A stretch of 7,384 bases of DNA from CAZFER01 sp964517495 (GCA_964517495.1 CAZFER010000137.1:1-7384); one strand, 5' to 3'; numbered from the stretch's first letter, positions 1 through 6,900 are shown. Notes: a model not told the origin generated them from the letters alone. A program made the numbers and translations.

Positions 1-143
1 CAGCGTTGATTGCCTGAAAAAATGGGTGGCCGACATCCCCCGGAAATGGTGGCCGGATTGCTCCGGAATTAGTGGCCGACTTGCAGCGGAATCGGTGGCC
101 GGCTTCCCCCGGAATCACCGGCCGACATCAAGCGGAATATGCA
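1..143. mobile_element. End of an IS21-like insertion sequence (terminal region only)
   Basis: This is the terminal part of an insertion sequence. It consists of tandem 23-bp units built on GGTGGCCG...CGGAAT, and on the opposite strand it begins TGCATATTCCGC. IS21-family elements (IstA transposase plus IstB ATPase) are known for several repeated transposase-binding sites next to TG...CA ends, and this layout fits. I place the outer boundary at the CA of position 143, where G+C-rich repeats give way to AT-rich sequence. No istA or istB coding sequence is in the window and the other end is missing, so orientation, target duplication and intactness cannot be judged. Assignment to IS21 rests on recognising the repeat pattern. 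Confidence 0.7.
25..139 (+). repeat. Five tandem 23-bp repeats (IS-end transposase-binding type)
   Basis: Five units of exactly 23 bp lie head to tail at 25-47, 48-70, 71-93, 94-116 and 117-139. Each opens with a variant of GGTGGCCG and closes with a variant of CGGAAT; the middle differs (for example ACATCCCC, GATTGCTC, ACTTGCAG, GCTTCCCC, ACATCAAG). The last unit, next to the element boundary, diverges most at its start (ACCGGCCG). There are no unique spacers between units, so this is not a CRISPR array. In IS21-type elements such repeats serve as transposase-binding sites. Confidence 0.85.
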
Positions 144-178
144 TAATACATATAAAAACCACTTTATTCCCCTTGTTG

Positions 179-658
179 ATGGCTTTACCACTTGAAGGTC
201 GAATCAGTTCCTATGAGCAGATGTCTTCTGGGGAGAGAAAGATTGCCGGTGTTTTGGATTCTTACGGTATTCCGTTTGAGTACGAACGCTCAACACTTGT
301 AGATGATCATGGGAAGTCGCGGATTTGGTATCCGGATTTCACGTTGCAGCCTTATGGGGCTTTGATTGAGTATTTCGGGGTTAAAAATAGTGCGGATTAT
401 GATCGGGGTATCCAGAAACGGCTTGATACATACAGGGCGAATCAGATGGATGTTATAGATATGTATCCTTCATCGTTTTCACAGGGGTGGGAGGATAGAA
501 TGCTATCAAGAGTGGATCATATTCTGGAATCTCGTTTGTATCGTTGGCGAGAGAACATTCAGCAAAGAACGGTTGTACCGATAACGCATTATGGATCTCA
601 GCGGCAATATCCTGCTTCTCGATCAAACCGATACCGAAATCCAAATAGGTATCGGTAA
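179..658 (+). CDS. PD-(D/E)XK nuclease-fold protein, 5' end disturbed by the IS end
   Basis: A small protein (159 aa from this start) resembling the stand-alone PD-(D/E)XK endonuclease-like domains also found appended to some helicases. Visible family marks are the helix acidic residue in SSGERKIA (Glu19), PFEYER at 33-38, the WYPDF motif with Asp53, and IEYFG with Glu64. The classical Lys two residues after the last acid is absent (EYF); Lys70, Lys80 or Arg81 could stand in. The tail (about 140-159) is rich in Arg and Tyr and ends in a repeated NRYR. The frame is open back to the left window edge, through the IS repeats, so longer starts such as the GTG at 26 are probably artefacts. ATG 179 is the first Met, but TTG codons directly precede it and no Shine-Dalgarno is visible. 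The native upstream region may therefore have been lost to the insertion 36 bp away. Substrate and role are unknown. Confidence 0.72.
   Translation: MALPLEGRISSYEQMSSGERKIAGVLDSYGIPFEYERSTLVDDHGKSRIWYPDFTLQPYGALIEYFGVKNSADYDRGIQKRLDTYRANQMDVIDMYPSSFSQGWEDRMLSRVDHILESRLYRWRENIQQRTVVPITHYGSQRQYPASRSNRYRNPNRYR
627..656 (+). repeat. 9-bp perfect inverted repeat ending on the stop codon
   Basis: ACCGATACC (627-635) and GGTATCGGT (648-656) are exact reverse complements separated by 12 bases. The hairpin covers the last codons of the nuclease gene and the first base of its TAA. No T-tract follows on the plus strand (AAGAAGAGAG), so it is not a standard intrinsic terminator. It could stabilise the mRNA 3' end. 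It encodes two copies of NRYR, so it may also be a by-product of protein repetition. Confidence 0.55.
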
Positions 659-735
659 GAAGAGAGATTTATCCCCTAATTCAAATTTGATATGTATGTA
701 TGATCCAAAGTAATTTAAAGAATTTTCTACAAAAG

Positions 736-753
736 TCTCAACCATTATTGAGA
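736..753 (-). terminator. Weak candidate terminator downstream of the amidohydrolase
   Basis: TCTCAA (736-741) and TTGAGA (748-753) can form a 6-bp hairpin with a 6-base loop. Read on the minus strand, it lies about 48 bases after the amidohydrolase stop and is followed by CTTTTGTAG, a poor T-tract. The stem is short and AT-rich. It is the only terminator-like structure between 659 and 800, which otherwise holds no gene. Confidence 0.3.
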
Positions 754-800
754 ATGCAGAAAAATAAAAAAAAGATGTAACCAATATCCTGATAAATATC

Positions 801-1784
801 TTACAATCCAAACAGTTCTTTGGCATTATCATGGAACACGGCTTGGTGGTGTTCAGAAGGAATTGCGTCAAAAATAAATTTCCGATATGAAGCCATCGGC
901 GCAAGAGGCCAATCACTCCCATATAAATAGCGGTGTGGGCACTCACTATATAAAAACGCTTCGCGAATCTTTTCCGCTTCTTGTTTCAGAACATCCGTCT
1001 CTCCTCCCTCATCAAAATATTCTGGCGGTCCACACATGATCCCTGACAGATCGGTCCACACATTTTCCCGATGGCCTTTAATATTATTTTTATAAACAAT
1101 TTCTGCAACATCTCGGAACCAGGGACAACCAAGGTGGGCGATTACAAAGCGAACATTGGGATAATCGACAGATATTTCGTCTATCAACAGAGGATGAGAG
1201 TATTTCAATTTCCCTACATAAGAATACGTGTCTCCAGTATGAAAAATAAATGGAAGGTTGTAGCGAGCAGCTAACTCATAATAAGGCTTATATTCAGGGC
1301 TGTCTGGGGCAAAATAGTAATATCCTAAATAAGCCTTTAAAGCTTTAACACGCCCTTGTTTGAGTTCCTCTTCAACACGTGCAAGATGCGGCTCATCTAT
1401 CCGATTTGGATTTGCAAAACCTATAGGATGAATGCCTGGAATAAGAGACGCGAGTTTTAACGTTCTTTCAATACCGAGAGGATCGTTAGCAGGCGTATTG
1501 CATTGGGGCATACAAAGAGCATGAGTTATATTCGCCGATTTCATTTCTTTTCGTATAATATCGGCATCTCCATCAGGTAATATAGGTTCTTTAGGAGTGC
1601 CTGGTAATTGGGGAAGAACGGCATGTACGTGAGCATCAATCGTTTCGAAAGCATCGGTAGTGGATACATCAGTATTATTATCTTTCTCTTCAAAACCGGC
1701 TCTAACAATATTTTTGCTCATTCCTGTCGAAATCCCCAACGTTGTTACAACCTTTATCGCACGACGACGGTTAATCAATTTCAT
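801..1784 (-). CDS. Exported metal-dependent amidohydrolase (Amidohydro_2 / ACMSD-like)
   Basis: A 327-aa protein of the amidohydrolase superfamily, a TIM-barrel metal hydrolase or decarboxylase. The metal-site pattern is complete: HxH at His52/His54 (IDAHVH), His182 (FHTGD), His217 (AHLG) and Asp291 (YGSDWP). A typical C-terminal NAKELFGL closes the barrel. This set fits the Amidohydro_2 branch, which includes ACMSD-like decarboxylases and lactone hydrolases; the substrate cannot be read from sequence. The N-terminus has NRRRAIK (5-11) followed by a short, fairly weak hydrophobic stretch, compatible with a Tat signal and periplasmic action. It lacks the ideal SRRxFLK, so export is probable rather than certain. 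The ATG at 1784 has a good Shine-Dalgarno, GAAAGGA, 9 bases upstream (1794-1800). It is transcribed toward the nuclease gene and may share direction with, but is 143 bp from, the small gene upstream. No frameshift or missing catalytic residue is seen. Confidence 0.95.
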   Translation of the reverse strand: MKLINRRRAIKVVTTLGISTGMSKNIVRAGFEEKDNNTDVSTTDAFETIDAHVHAVLPQLPGTPKEPILPDGDADIIRKEMKSANITHALCMPQCNTPANDPLGIERTLKLASLIPGIHPIGFANPNRIDEPHLARVEEELKQGRVKALKAYLGYYYFAPDSPEYKPYYELAARYNLPFIFHTGDTYSYVGKLKYSHPLLIDEISVDYPNVRFVIAHLGCPWFRDVAEIVYKNNIKGHRENVWTDLSGIMCGPPEYFDEGGETDVLKQEAEKIREAFLYSECPHRYLYGSDWPLAPMASYRKFIFDAIPSEHHQAVFHDNAKELFGL

Positions 1785-1820
1785 CGAAGGGATTCCTTTC
1801 TACACAAATATATCCAGATA

Positions 1821-1839
1821 GAGATTCTCCATTAATCTC
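1821..1839 (-). promoter_or_regulatory. Small inverted repeat in the amidohydrolase leader
   Basis: GAGATT (1821-1826) and AATCTC (1834-1839) are perfect inverted repeats around a 7-base loop, 37 bases upstream of the amidohydrolase ATG. It could be an operator or leader hairpin. It is short enough to arise by chance, and no convincing -35/-10 pair was found beside it. Confidence 0.2.
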
Positions 1840-1927
1840 ATTAAACTGGATTTTCGGCAAATTATTAAGTGGAATTATCCCCAAAATCAGTTTTTCACTT
1901 TTCGCAATATATTAGAATATTCCGAGA

Positions 1928-2239
1928 TCAGATTGATTCCATGTCGGTTCCTGGTTGGTTGTCTTGCCCGTTGGTTGAATTGCTGTTCTGTGTAAGGTAG
2001 GCGTAGGCGGTCATTAGTGCTGCGATCATTTTGGGGACGTCGTTGATGTCGAGGCTGCTGGAGTTTTTCCATTCTCCGCTCTTGTCTTTGTAGCGTTTTG
2101 TGATGACCACTTTTTTGATGGTTGCTTGGTGTCCGTTTATGTTTACGGTGTTGGCAAAGATGGTTGCGCGGCATGCCCCGTGGGCAAAGATCTGTAACTT
2201 TATTAAAGTGAAGTTACTTTCCTTTCTGGATTTACTCAA
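1928..2239 (-). CDS. Small conserved protein of unknown function (KRYKDKxGxW type)
   Basis: A basic protein of about 103 aa. The core has the look of a small family seen in planctomycete-like genomes: an early GACRATIFANTV strand, a strand pair through VVITKRYKDKSGEWKNSSS (about 45-63), then DINDVPKMIAALMTAYAYL (64-82), a helix. The tail is Asn/Gln-rich and probably disordered. The short beta-strands followed by one helix resemble PC4-type single-strand nucleic-acid-binding folds, but that is only a suggestion; I do not know its function. The start is uncertain. An in-frame TGA directly precedes the TTG at 2239, no ATG or GTG lies in frame before the conserved core, and no good Shine-Dalgarno precedes the TTG. 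An SD-like AGAAAGGA sits inside the reading frame (2220-2227). It lies 58 bp downstream of the FG-GAP gene on the same strand. Confidence 0.78.
   Translation of the reverse strand: MSKSRKESNFTLIKLQIFAHGACRATIFANTVNINGHQATIKKVVITKRYKDKSGEWKNSSSLDINDVPKMIAALMTAYAYLTQNSNSTNGQDNQPGTDMESI
2194..2217 (-). repeat. 7-bp inverted repeat near the 5' end of the small gene
   Basis: GTAACTT (2194-2200) and AAGTTAC (2211-2217) are perfect reverse complements around 10 bases. On the minus-strand message the hairpin follows immediately after the SD-like AGAAAGGA and lies within codons 8-15. It could modulate translation initiation, or be chance in AT-rich sequence. Confidence 0.3.
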
Positions 2240-2297
2240 TCATCCAGCAATATACACACCAAATCAAGATTTGCATGGATCGATGTTCATTTTGATT

Positions 2298-3425
2298 TTA
2301 TTCTTTGTTATTTATCCATATCTCTACAGGCTGATATCCTCCGCTCCAATTCGCCCCCATCAGGTCAATATCACCGTCTCCGTCGAGATCTCCGGCTTGA
2401 ATATAATGGGAGCCGCGTTGTGAAACGACATGCTTGGTCCATTTTGAGCCTTTTTTCGGATTGATCAGAACAACGACTTCATCAGGATCAACTCCCTGAT
2501 GCATTTCTGAATAAATGACATCCACTCGGCCGTCATTATTCATATCCGCAGCTTGCAGGCCATGGATGACACATTCGATTTTTTCGACTAGAACGTGTTC
2601 TTTCCATTTCCCATATTTGGGATTTTGAGGGGCTTCGAACCATGAGAGTTTATAATATTGCTGTTTGAACTCAGATGGTGAAAGCACCACATCCAGGCGT
2701 CCATCCTTGTTGAAATCCGCGGTTGCCACTGTGCTGCTGGGGTGCCACTCGCTGAATTTATGAGCTGGCCATTCCCCTTTGATTTGGTTTTCTCCAGGAT
2801 TTTCAAACCAAATGCCATTGATGATGACATCGATATCACCATCACCATCCAAATCCGCTTTATCGATTCCTTCGCCATGAGGGCAGCTTAGGACTTTATC
2901 TTGCCATTTCCCTTCATCACCCTGAAACCAAAGATAGATACGGTTTCCTGCCTTTGAACCAAATCCGGATTGATCACGGGTGATTACATCAACATCACCA
3001 TCGTTATCCAAATCCCCTACTTCAATATCATGGGTGGGATGATTGGCGATTTTATGGGCAGGCCATTCCTTAACCTCTTTTTCTCCTGGGTTCTCATACC
3101 AAAACAGGCCACCCATCACGATATCCAAATCACCATCACCGTCGATATCTGCCGCTTCGCCATCCACAGTGTCATATCCACCTTTAACAATGTGATGCCG
3201 GATCCAATCAGGTGATTTATACCACACCAATGGCCCTTTTTGACCACCAATGACGACATCATTTAAACCATCTCCATCGATATCACAGATGATCTTGGCC
3301 CAGGGATTATTAGGCCCATCTTCATCGACCACTTTATGGGTTAAAGGCAATTCTTGTGCAATACCTATATTACCAATACTGATTAAAACCAGGGTGATTA
3401 GAATTGTTATTAAACGCAGCATCAT
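2298..3425 (-). CDS. Secreted FG-GAP/VCBS-repeat seven-bladed beta-propeller protein
   Basis: A 375-aa exported protein. Residues 1-23 form a Sec-type signal peptide (basic start, hydrophobic core LITILITLVLISIG, likely cleavage after IAQ or nearby). Seven copies of a calcium-binding loop of type DxDxDGxxD begin at about residues 48, 93, 138, 191, 237, 294 and 346, spaced 45-57 residues apart. This matches a single closed seven-bladed FG-GAP propeller as in integrin-alpha-like bacterial repeats. Aromatic strands such as LVWYKSPDW and LFWYENPG recur before the loops. Copies 5 and 6 are slightly degenerate (DFNKDGRLD, DMNNDGRVD) but keep the main ligands. Such proteins bind ligands or partners outside the cell; no catalytic site is visible. 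The first of two tandem ATGs is preferred because AAGGGAG (3433-3439) lies 7 bases upstream. The gene diverges from the large PQQ gene across a 500-bp gap. Confidence 0.95.
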   Translation of the reverse strand: MMLRLITILITLVLISIGNIGIAQELPLTHKVVDEDGPNNPWAKIICDIDGDGLNDVVIGGQKGPLVWYKSPDWIRHHIVKGGYDTVDGEAADIDGDGDLDIVMGGLFWYENPGEKEVKEWPAHKIANHPTHDIEVGDLDNDGDVDVITRDQSGFGSKAGNRIYLWFQGDEGKWQDKVLSCPHGEGIDKADLDGDGDIDVIINGIWFENPGENQIKGEWPAHKFSEWHPSSTVATADFNKDGRLDVVLSPSEFKQQYYKLSWFEAPQNPKYGKWKEHVLVEKIECVIHGLQAADMNNDGRVDVIYSEMHQGVDPDEVVVLINPKKGSKWTKHVVSQRGSHYIQAGDLDGDGDIDLMGANWSGGYQPVEIWINNKE

Positions 3426-3492
3426 TATTTTTCTCCCTTTTTTTGCTTATGTTTCTTTGCTTATCATCTTTACTTTGTAACACATGGTGGTG

Positions 3493-3514
3493 ATCGATCA
3501 AGATGAAGATCGAT
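3493..3514. promoter_or_regulatory. Inverted repeat ATCGATC/GATCGAT, possible operator
   Basis: ATCGATC (3493-3499) and GATCGAT (3508-3514) are perfect inverted repeats with 8 bases between them, about 70 bases upstream of the FG-GAP start. The position suits an operator, but no regulator is encoded nearby and the motif contains the self-complementary ATCGAT, which makes chance pairing easier. Confidence 0.25.
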
Positions 3515-3660
3515 TTACCTGAATTAATTGTACCACATTTAATCTTCATGCTTTTAATATAGGATAATTTTTGATAGGATAGATAGGCAGATATTTAGTA
3601 AAAGATAACATGTCAGCCATATGTATAGAAAAGGGAATGAAAAGTCAAAATCAGTCCAAC

Positions 3661-3702
3661 TATTCCTCTCCCAATGAAATAGGGGAGATTAGGAGGGGGT
3701 TA
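3661..3702 (+). repeat. Palindromic C-rich/G-rich repeat, copy A
   Basis: TATTCCTCTCCCAATG is followed by ATAGGGGAGATTAGGAGGGGG. CTCCC (3668-3672) pairs with GGGAG (3683-3687), extended by T3667-A3688, around a 10-base loop. It aligns with copy B at about 3764-3812 with a few indels: both read TATTC, TCTCC, AA, G, then AGGGGA, TT, AGG. The shared pattern suggests a dispersed intergenic repeat family of the host genome. Confidence 0.6.
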
Positions 3703-3731
3703 AAAGATGTTACTCATCATTTTCCTATCAA

Positions 3732-3841
3732 CCCTCGCCCCCAATGTCATTAACTTAAGCCGTTTATTCTCTCCAAGTGCCCCCGTTGACAGGGGATTTA
3801 GGGGAGGAATTATCTTAACTTAATGCCATTGCCCTCGCCCC
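3732..3841. mobile_element. MITE-like element with 18-bp terminal inverted repeats and 10-bp flanking direct repeats
   Basis: The perfect direct repeat CCCTCGCCCC occurs at 3732-3741 and 3832-3841. Exactly inside lie CAATGTCATTAACTTAAG (3742-3759) and CTTAACTTAATGCCATTG (3814-3831), which are inverted repeats matching at 16 of 18 positions. The 54-bp interior is itself palindromic, with CCCC (3781-3784) facing GGGG (3792-3795) around GTTGACA, and is a diverged copy of the repeat at 3661-3702. The layout of target duplication, inverted repeat, short non-coding core, inverted repeat and target duplication is that of a non-autonomous miniature transposon of 90 bp. A caution is that C-rich CCTC(G/T)CCC motifs occur four times nearby, so the direct repeats could belong to a repeat family rather than be a target duplication. 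Confidence 0.55.
3786..3813 (+). promoter_or_regulatory. Candidate promoter carried by the MITE-like element
   Basis: A consensus -35 box TTGACA (3786-3791) is followed, after 16 bases, by AATTAT (3808-3813), which matches 4 of 6 bases of TATAAT. It faces the large methyltransferase/PQQ gene and would give a leader of about 110 bases. The -35 box lies in the loop of the C/G-rich hairpin. The -10 box is imperfect, so this is only a candidate. Confidence 0.3.
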
Positions 3842-3915
3842 TACCAATCTTGGCAGGAGAATGGTGCTTCAAATGACTTATCACTTGCAGTACAAGAAAT
3901 CGCCCAAAATAGATA

Positions 3916-3924
3916 GAAGGGGAG
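3916..3924 (+). promoter_or_regulatory. Ribosome binding site that decides the start of the large gene
   Basis: GAAGGGGAG lies 7 bases before the ATG at 3932. The in-frame GTG at 3926 is only one base from it, too close for normal initiation, so the ATG is preferred. Confidence 0.75.
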
Positions 3925-3931
3925 AGTGGTC

Positions 3932-6900
3932 ATGAATAAAAGCAGGGTGTTTATATTTTCGCTGGTTTTATGTGTTATTGGATTCTCTGGGATTGCCCAA
4001 GCGGATAATCCTACGCTTTTTGATACGGAATGGGCGAAGTCATTGCTCACTAATAGTGGTATTAAGGGTGGATTGGTTGTACACCTTGGCTGCGATGATG
4101 GGAAACGAACAGCATTATTTCGACCAAACGATCGTTTTCTTGTTCATGGCTTGGATACGGATATAAATGTTATTAAAACCGCCCGTGAGTACATCAAGTC
4201 AAAGGGATTATACGGTGATATTTCTTTCGATCAGTGGAACGGAAAGATCCTTCCGTATGTTGAAAACGCTGTTAATTTGCTGATCGTTGAATCTCCGGCT
4301 CAAGTAAATATGGAGGAGATCAAGCGGATTTTATCGCCCAATGGGGTGGCGTTTATTAAACACGATGACATGTGGCAAAAAATCGTAAAGCCACGTCCTG
4401 ATGACATTGATGAGTGGACCCATTACCTTTATCAACCAAACAACAATGCCGTCTCAAAAGACACGGCGGTTGATCCACCCCGCCATCTGCAATGGATCGG
4501 CGGCCCTAAATGGTCACGCCAGCACGATCATATGTCCAGCAGCAGTGCTATTGTTTCCGCCAATGGGCGTAATTTTTACATCTTTGATGAAGGTTCGCCG
4601 GTATCCATTCAATTACCCTCTGATTGGAAACTTATCGCCCGTGATGCGTTCAACGGTAAAATAGTGTGGAAACGTCCCATCGATTTCTGGCAAACCCAAA
4701 TGTTCCGCTTAAAAAGTGGACCCGCTCAACTTCCGAGGCGTATTGTCGCTATCGAAGATACTGTTTATGTCACATTATCTTTAAACGCGCCGGTCACAGC
4801 ATTAAATGCTGCTACGGGCGAAACACTCAAAACCTATGATGGTACACAAGCCACTGAAGAAATTATCTATTCTGATGGGGTGCTCTATTTGCTGATCAAC
4901 GATGGTTTCACCGATGATGTTGCCGCCCGGCGCGGCTATTCCCCCACTATTGAGGAAAGCCCGCGGCATATCATGGCGGTTAATGCGAAGAGCGGTGAGG
5001 TCGCATGGAAAAAACCATGGCGATGGGTAACGCCTGTCTCTTTAACCATCGCCAACCAAAGTGTTTATTTTTATGATGGTGAACGTATCATTTCCCTGAA
5101 CCAAAAAGATGGCAATGAACGCTGGCAATCGGAAAAAGTGGGACGCCGGCGCTCCGTCCCTTCTTATTATGCTCCAACCTTAGTCGTTCATAACGATACG
5201 GTCCTTTTCTCAGGTGCGGATCCTGAATCCGAGGCATATCACACTGATAATGGTCAAACCATCATCGCTTTGGATGCAGAATCCGGCGATACTCTGTGGA
5301 CCGGTGAACATCCCGCTGCCGGTTACCGCTCACCCGAGGACATATTGGTTATTGATGGGTTGGTATGGACCGGTGAATTATTCATGGGCCGTGATTCGGG
5401 GATATTTACCGGACGTGATCCACGCACGGGTGAGGTCAAAGTTGAATTTCCACCCGATGTTGATACCCACTGGTTTCATCATCGATGTTATCGCGCCAAG
5501 GCCACCGTTAACTATCTTCTCACATCACGAACCGGTATCGAATTTGTCGATTTTAGGGAAAAGCATTGGACCTGTAACCATTGGGTAAGGGGAGCTTGCC
5601 TCTACGGCATTATGCCTGCCAACGGGATGATTTATACCTCTCCTCATCCCTGTGCCTGCTATCTCGAAGCCAAGTTATACGGCTTTAACGCCCTTGCGCC
5701 TGCAACCCGCTCCCGCCAAATACCAGACGATTTCTCTGATGATTCCCGACGCCAAACAGGCCCAGCTTTTGAGGTCATGCAAACGGTCTTAGCCGAATCG
5801 AGCCATAACCACGATTGGCCGACCTACCGGCATGACACAGAACGGAGTGGGTTTACAACCGTATCCATTCCCACTCAGTTGTCTCCTGCGTGGGATTTAA
5901 AAATAGGTGACCGGTTAAGCAGTCTTGTGATCGCGGATAACCAACTCTATGTGGCAGATATTGATAAACACACCTTACATGCTCTAAACGCCTCCAACGG
6001 TGAATCACGTTGGACATACACAGCGGGTGGACGTATTGATTCACCCCCCACCGTATGGAATGGCCGCGTGATGTTTGGCTCGCGGGATGGCTATGTTTAT
6101 AGCCTGCGTGCTGATGATGGTGAATTAATCTGGCGTTTTCGTGCAGCCCCGATGGATCGCCGCGTGATTGCGTTTGAACAACTCGAATCTGTCTGGCCGG
6201 TACATGGCAATGTTTTAATGGTGGATGCTGAGCAGTCCGCATCGGGGAAAGCGGAAGTCTGGTGCGCTGCGGGACGTTCCATGTTTCTCGACGGTGGTTT
6301 GCGATTACTGCGCTTGGATGCCATAACGGGTCAGCTGATTGATGAACAAAAACTGGATGAGAACCTACCCGACACACAGGATAATCTTCAAACGCAACTG
6401 CAGGGATTAAATATGCCTGTCGCGCTGAATGATATCATGAGCTGCGATGGTGATTACATCTATATGCGCACTCAGCGCTTTAACAAACAGGGTGAACGCC
6501 TTGATATCGCTAATCCCACCGGTAATATCAGGCAACAGCAAGGCGAAGGCGCTCATTTATTCTCACCCACCGGTTTTATTGACGATGCCTACTGGCACCG
6601 CTCCTATTGGGTGTATGGGAAAAGGTGGGCATCAGGTGCTGGTGGATATTATAAAGCAGGACGTTTTGCTCCATCCGGACGCCTGATGGTCTTTAACGAT
6701 GATACGATTTACGCTTTTGGACGTAAACCAACTTATTTCCGTTGGACCACACCCCTGGAGCGTCATCTCTATGCGTCTTCCAAAACACCTGAAATTGTTC
6801 GCATAGGACCAAAACCCACCAAACCCGGATTTAAAGGCCCCGTCAAACCGGATGAAAAGATCGGCACCCAATGGACAGAGGAGATCCCCCTTTACGTCCA

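Larger units (their letters stand above)
3426..3931. other. Divergent intergenic region of about 500 bp with repeats
   Basis: No credible gene is seen here. The left part (3426-3655) is AT-rich and contains the ribosome-binding site of the FG-GAP gene and a GATCGAT inverted repeat. The right part (3660-3841) holds two related C-rich/G-rich palindromes and a MITE-like structure. The last 90 bases lead to the large gene's ribosome-binding site. Promoters for both divergent genes should lie here; I found no unambiguous pair for the FG-GAP gene. Confidence 0.7.

Noticed and set aside
25..139. CRISPR-like repeat array
   Set aside because: The 23-bp units are contiguous with no unique spacers, and they match the tandem end repeats of an insertion sequence.
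26..178. N-terminal extension of the nuclease frame starting at GTG 26
   Set aside because: It is translated from the insertion-sequence repeats and has no protein-like character; the nuclease similarity begins after ATG 179.
1887..2174. 95-aa minus-strand frame overlapping the small conserved gene
   Set aside because: Gln/Arg/His-rich low-complexity translation; the other frame carries the recognisable conserved core.
2260..2273. CAAATC/GATTTG inverted repeat between the FG-GAP and small genes
   Set aside because: Only a 6-bp stem with a 2-base loop and no T-tract; too weak to call a terminator or operator.
3850..3878. Promoter TTGGCA with ATGACT before the large gene
   Set aside because: Spacing is right (17 bases) but the -10 box matches TATAAT too poorly to list as a feature.
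3926..3931. GTG at 3926 as start of the large gene
   Set aside because: It lies too close to the ribosome-binding sequence; ATG 3932 has normal spacing and gives a cleaner signal peptide.
5214..5588. 124-aa plus-strand frame inside the large gene
   Set aside because: It is an out-of-frame shadow of the propeller coding sequence with no domain.
5651..5662. Cytochrome c haem-binding site at CACY
   Set aside because: Haem c attachment needs CxxCH; the sequence here is C-A-C-Y.
5853..6377. 174-aa open frame on the minus strand inside the large gene
   Set aside because: It lies antisense to a well-supported propeller gene, is His/Arg/Pro-rich with no recognisable domain, and lacks a convincing ribosome-binding site.
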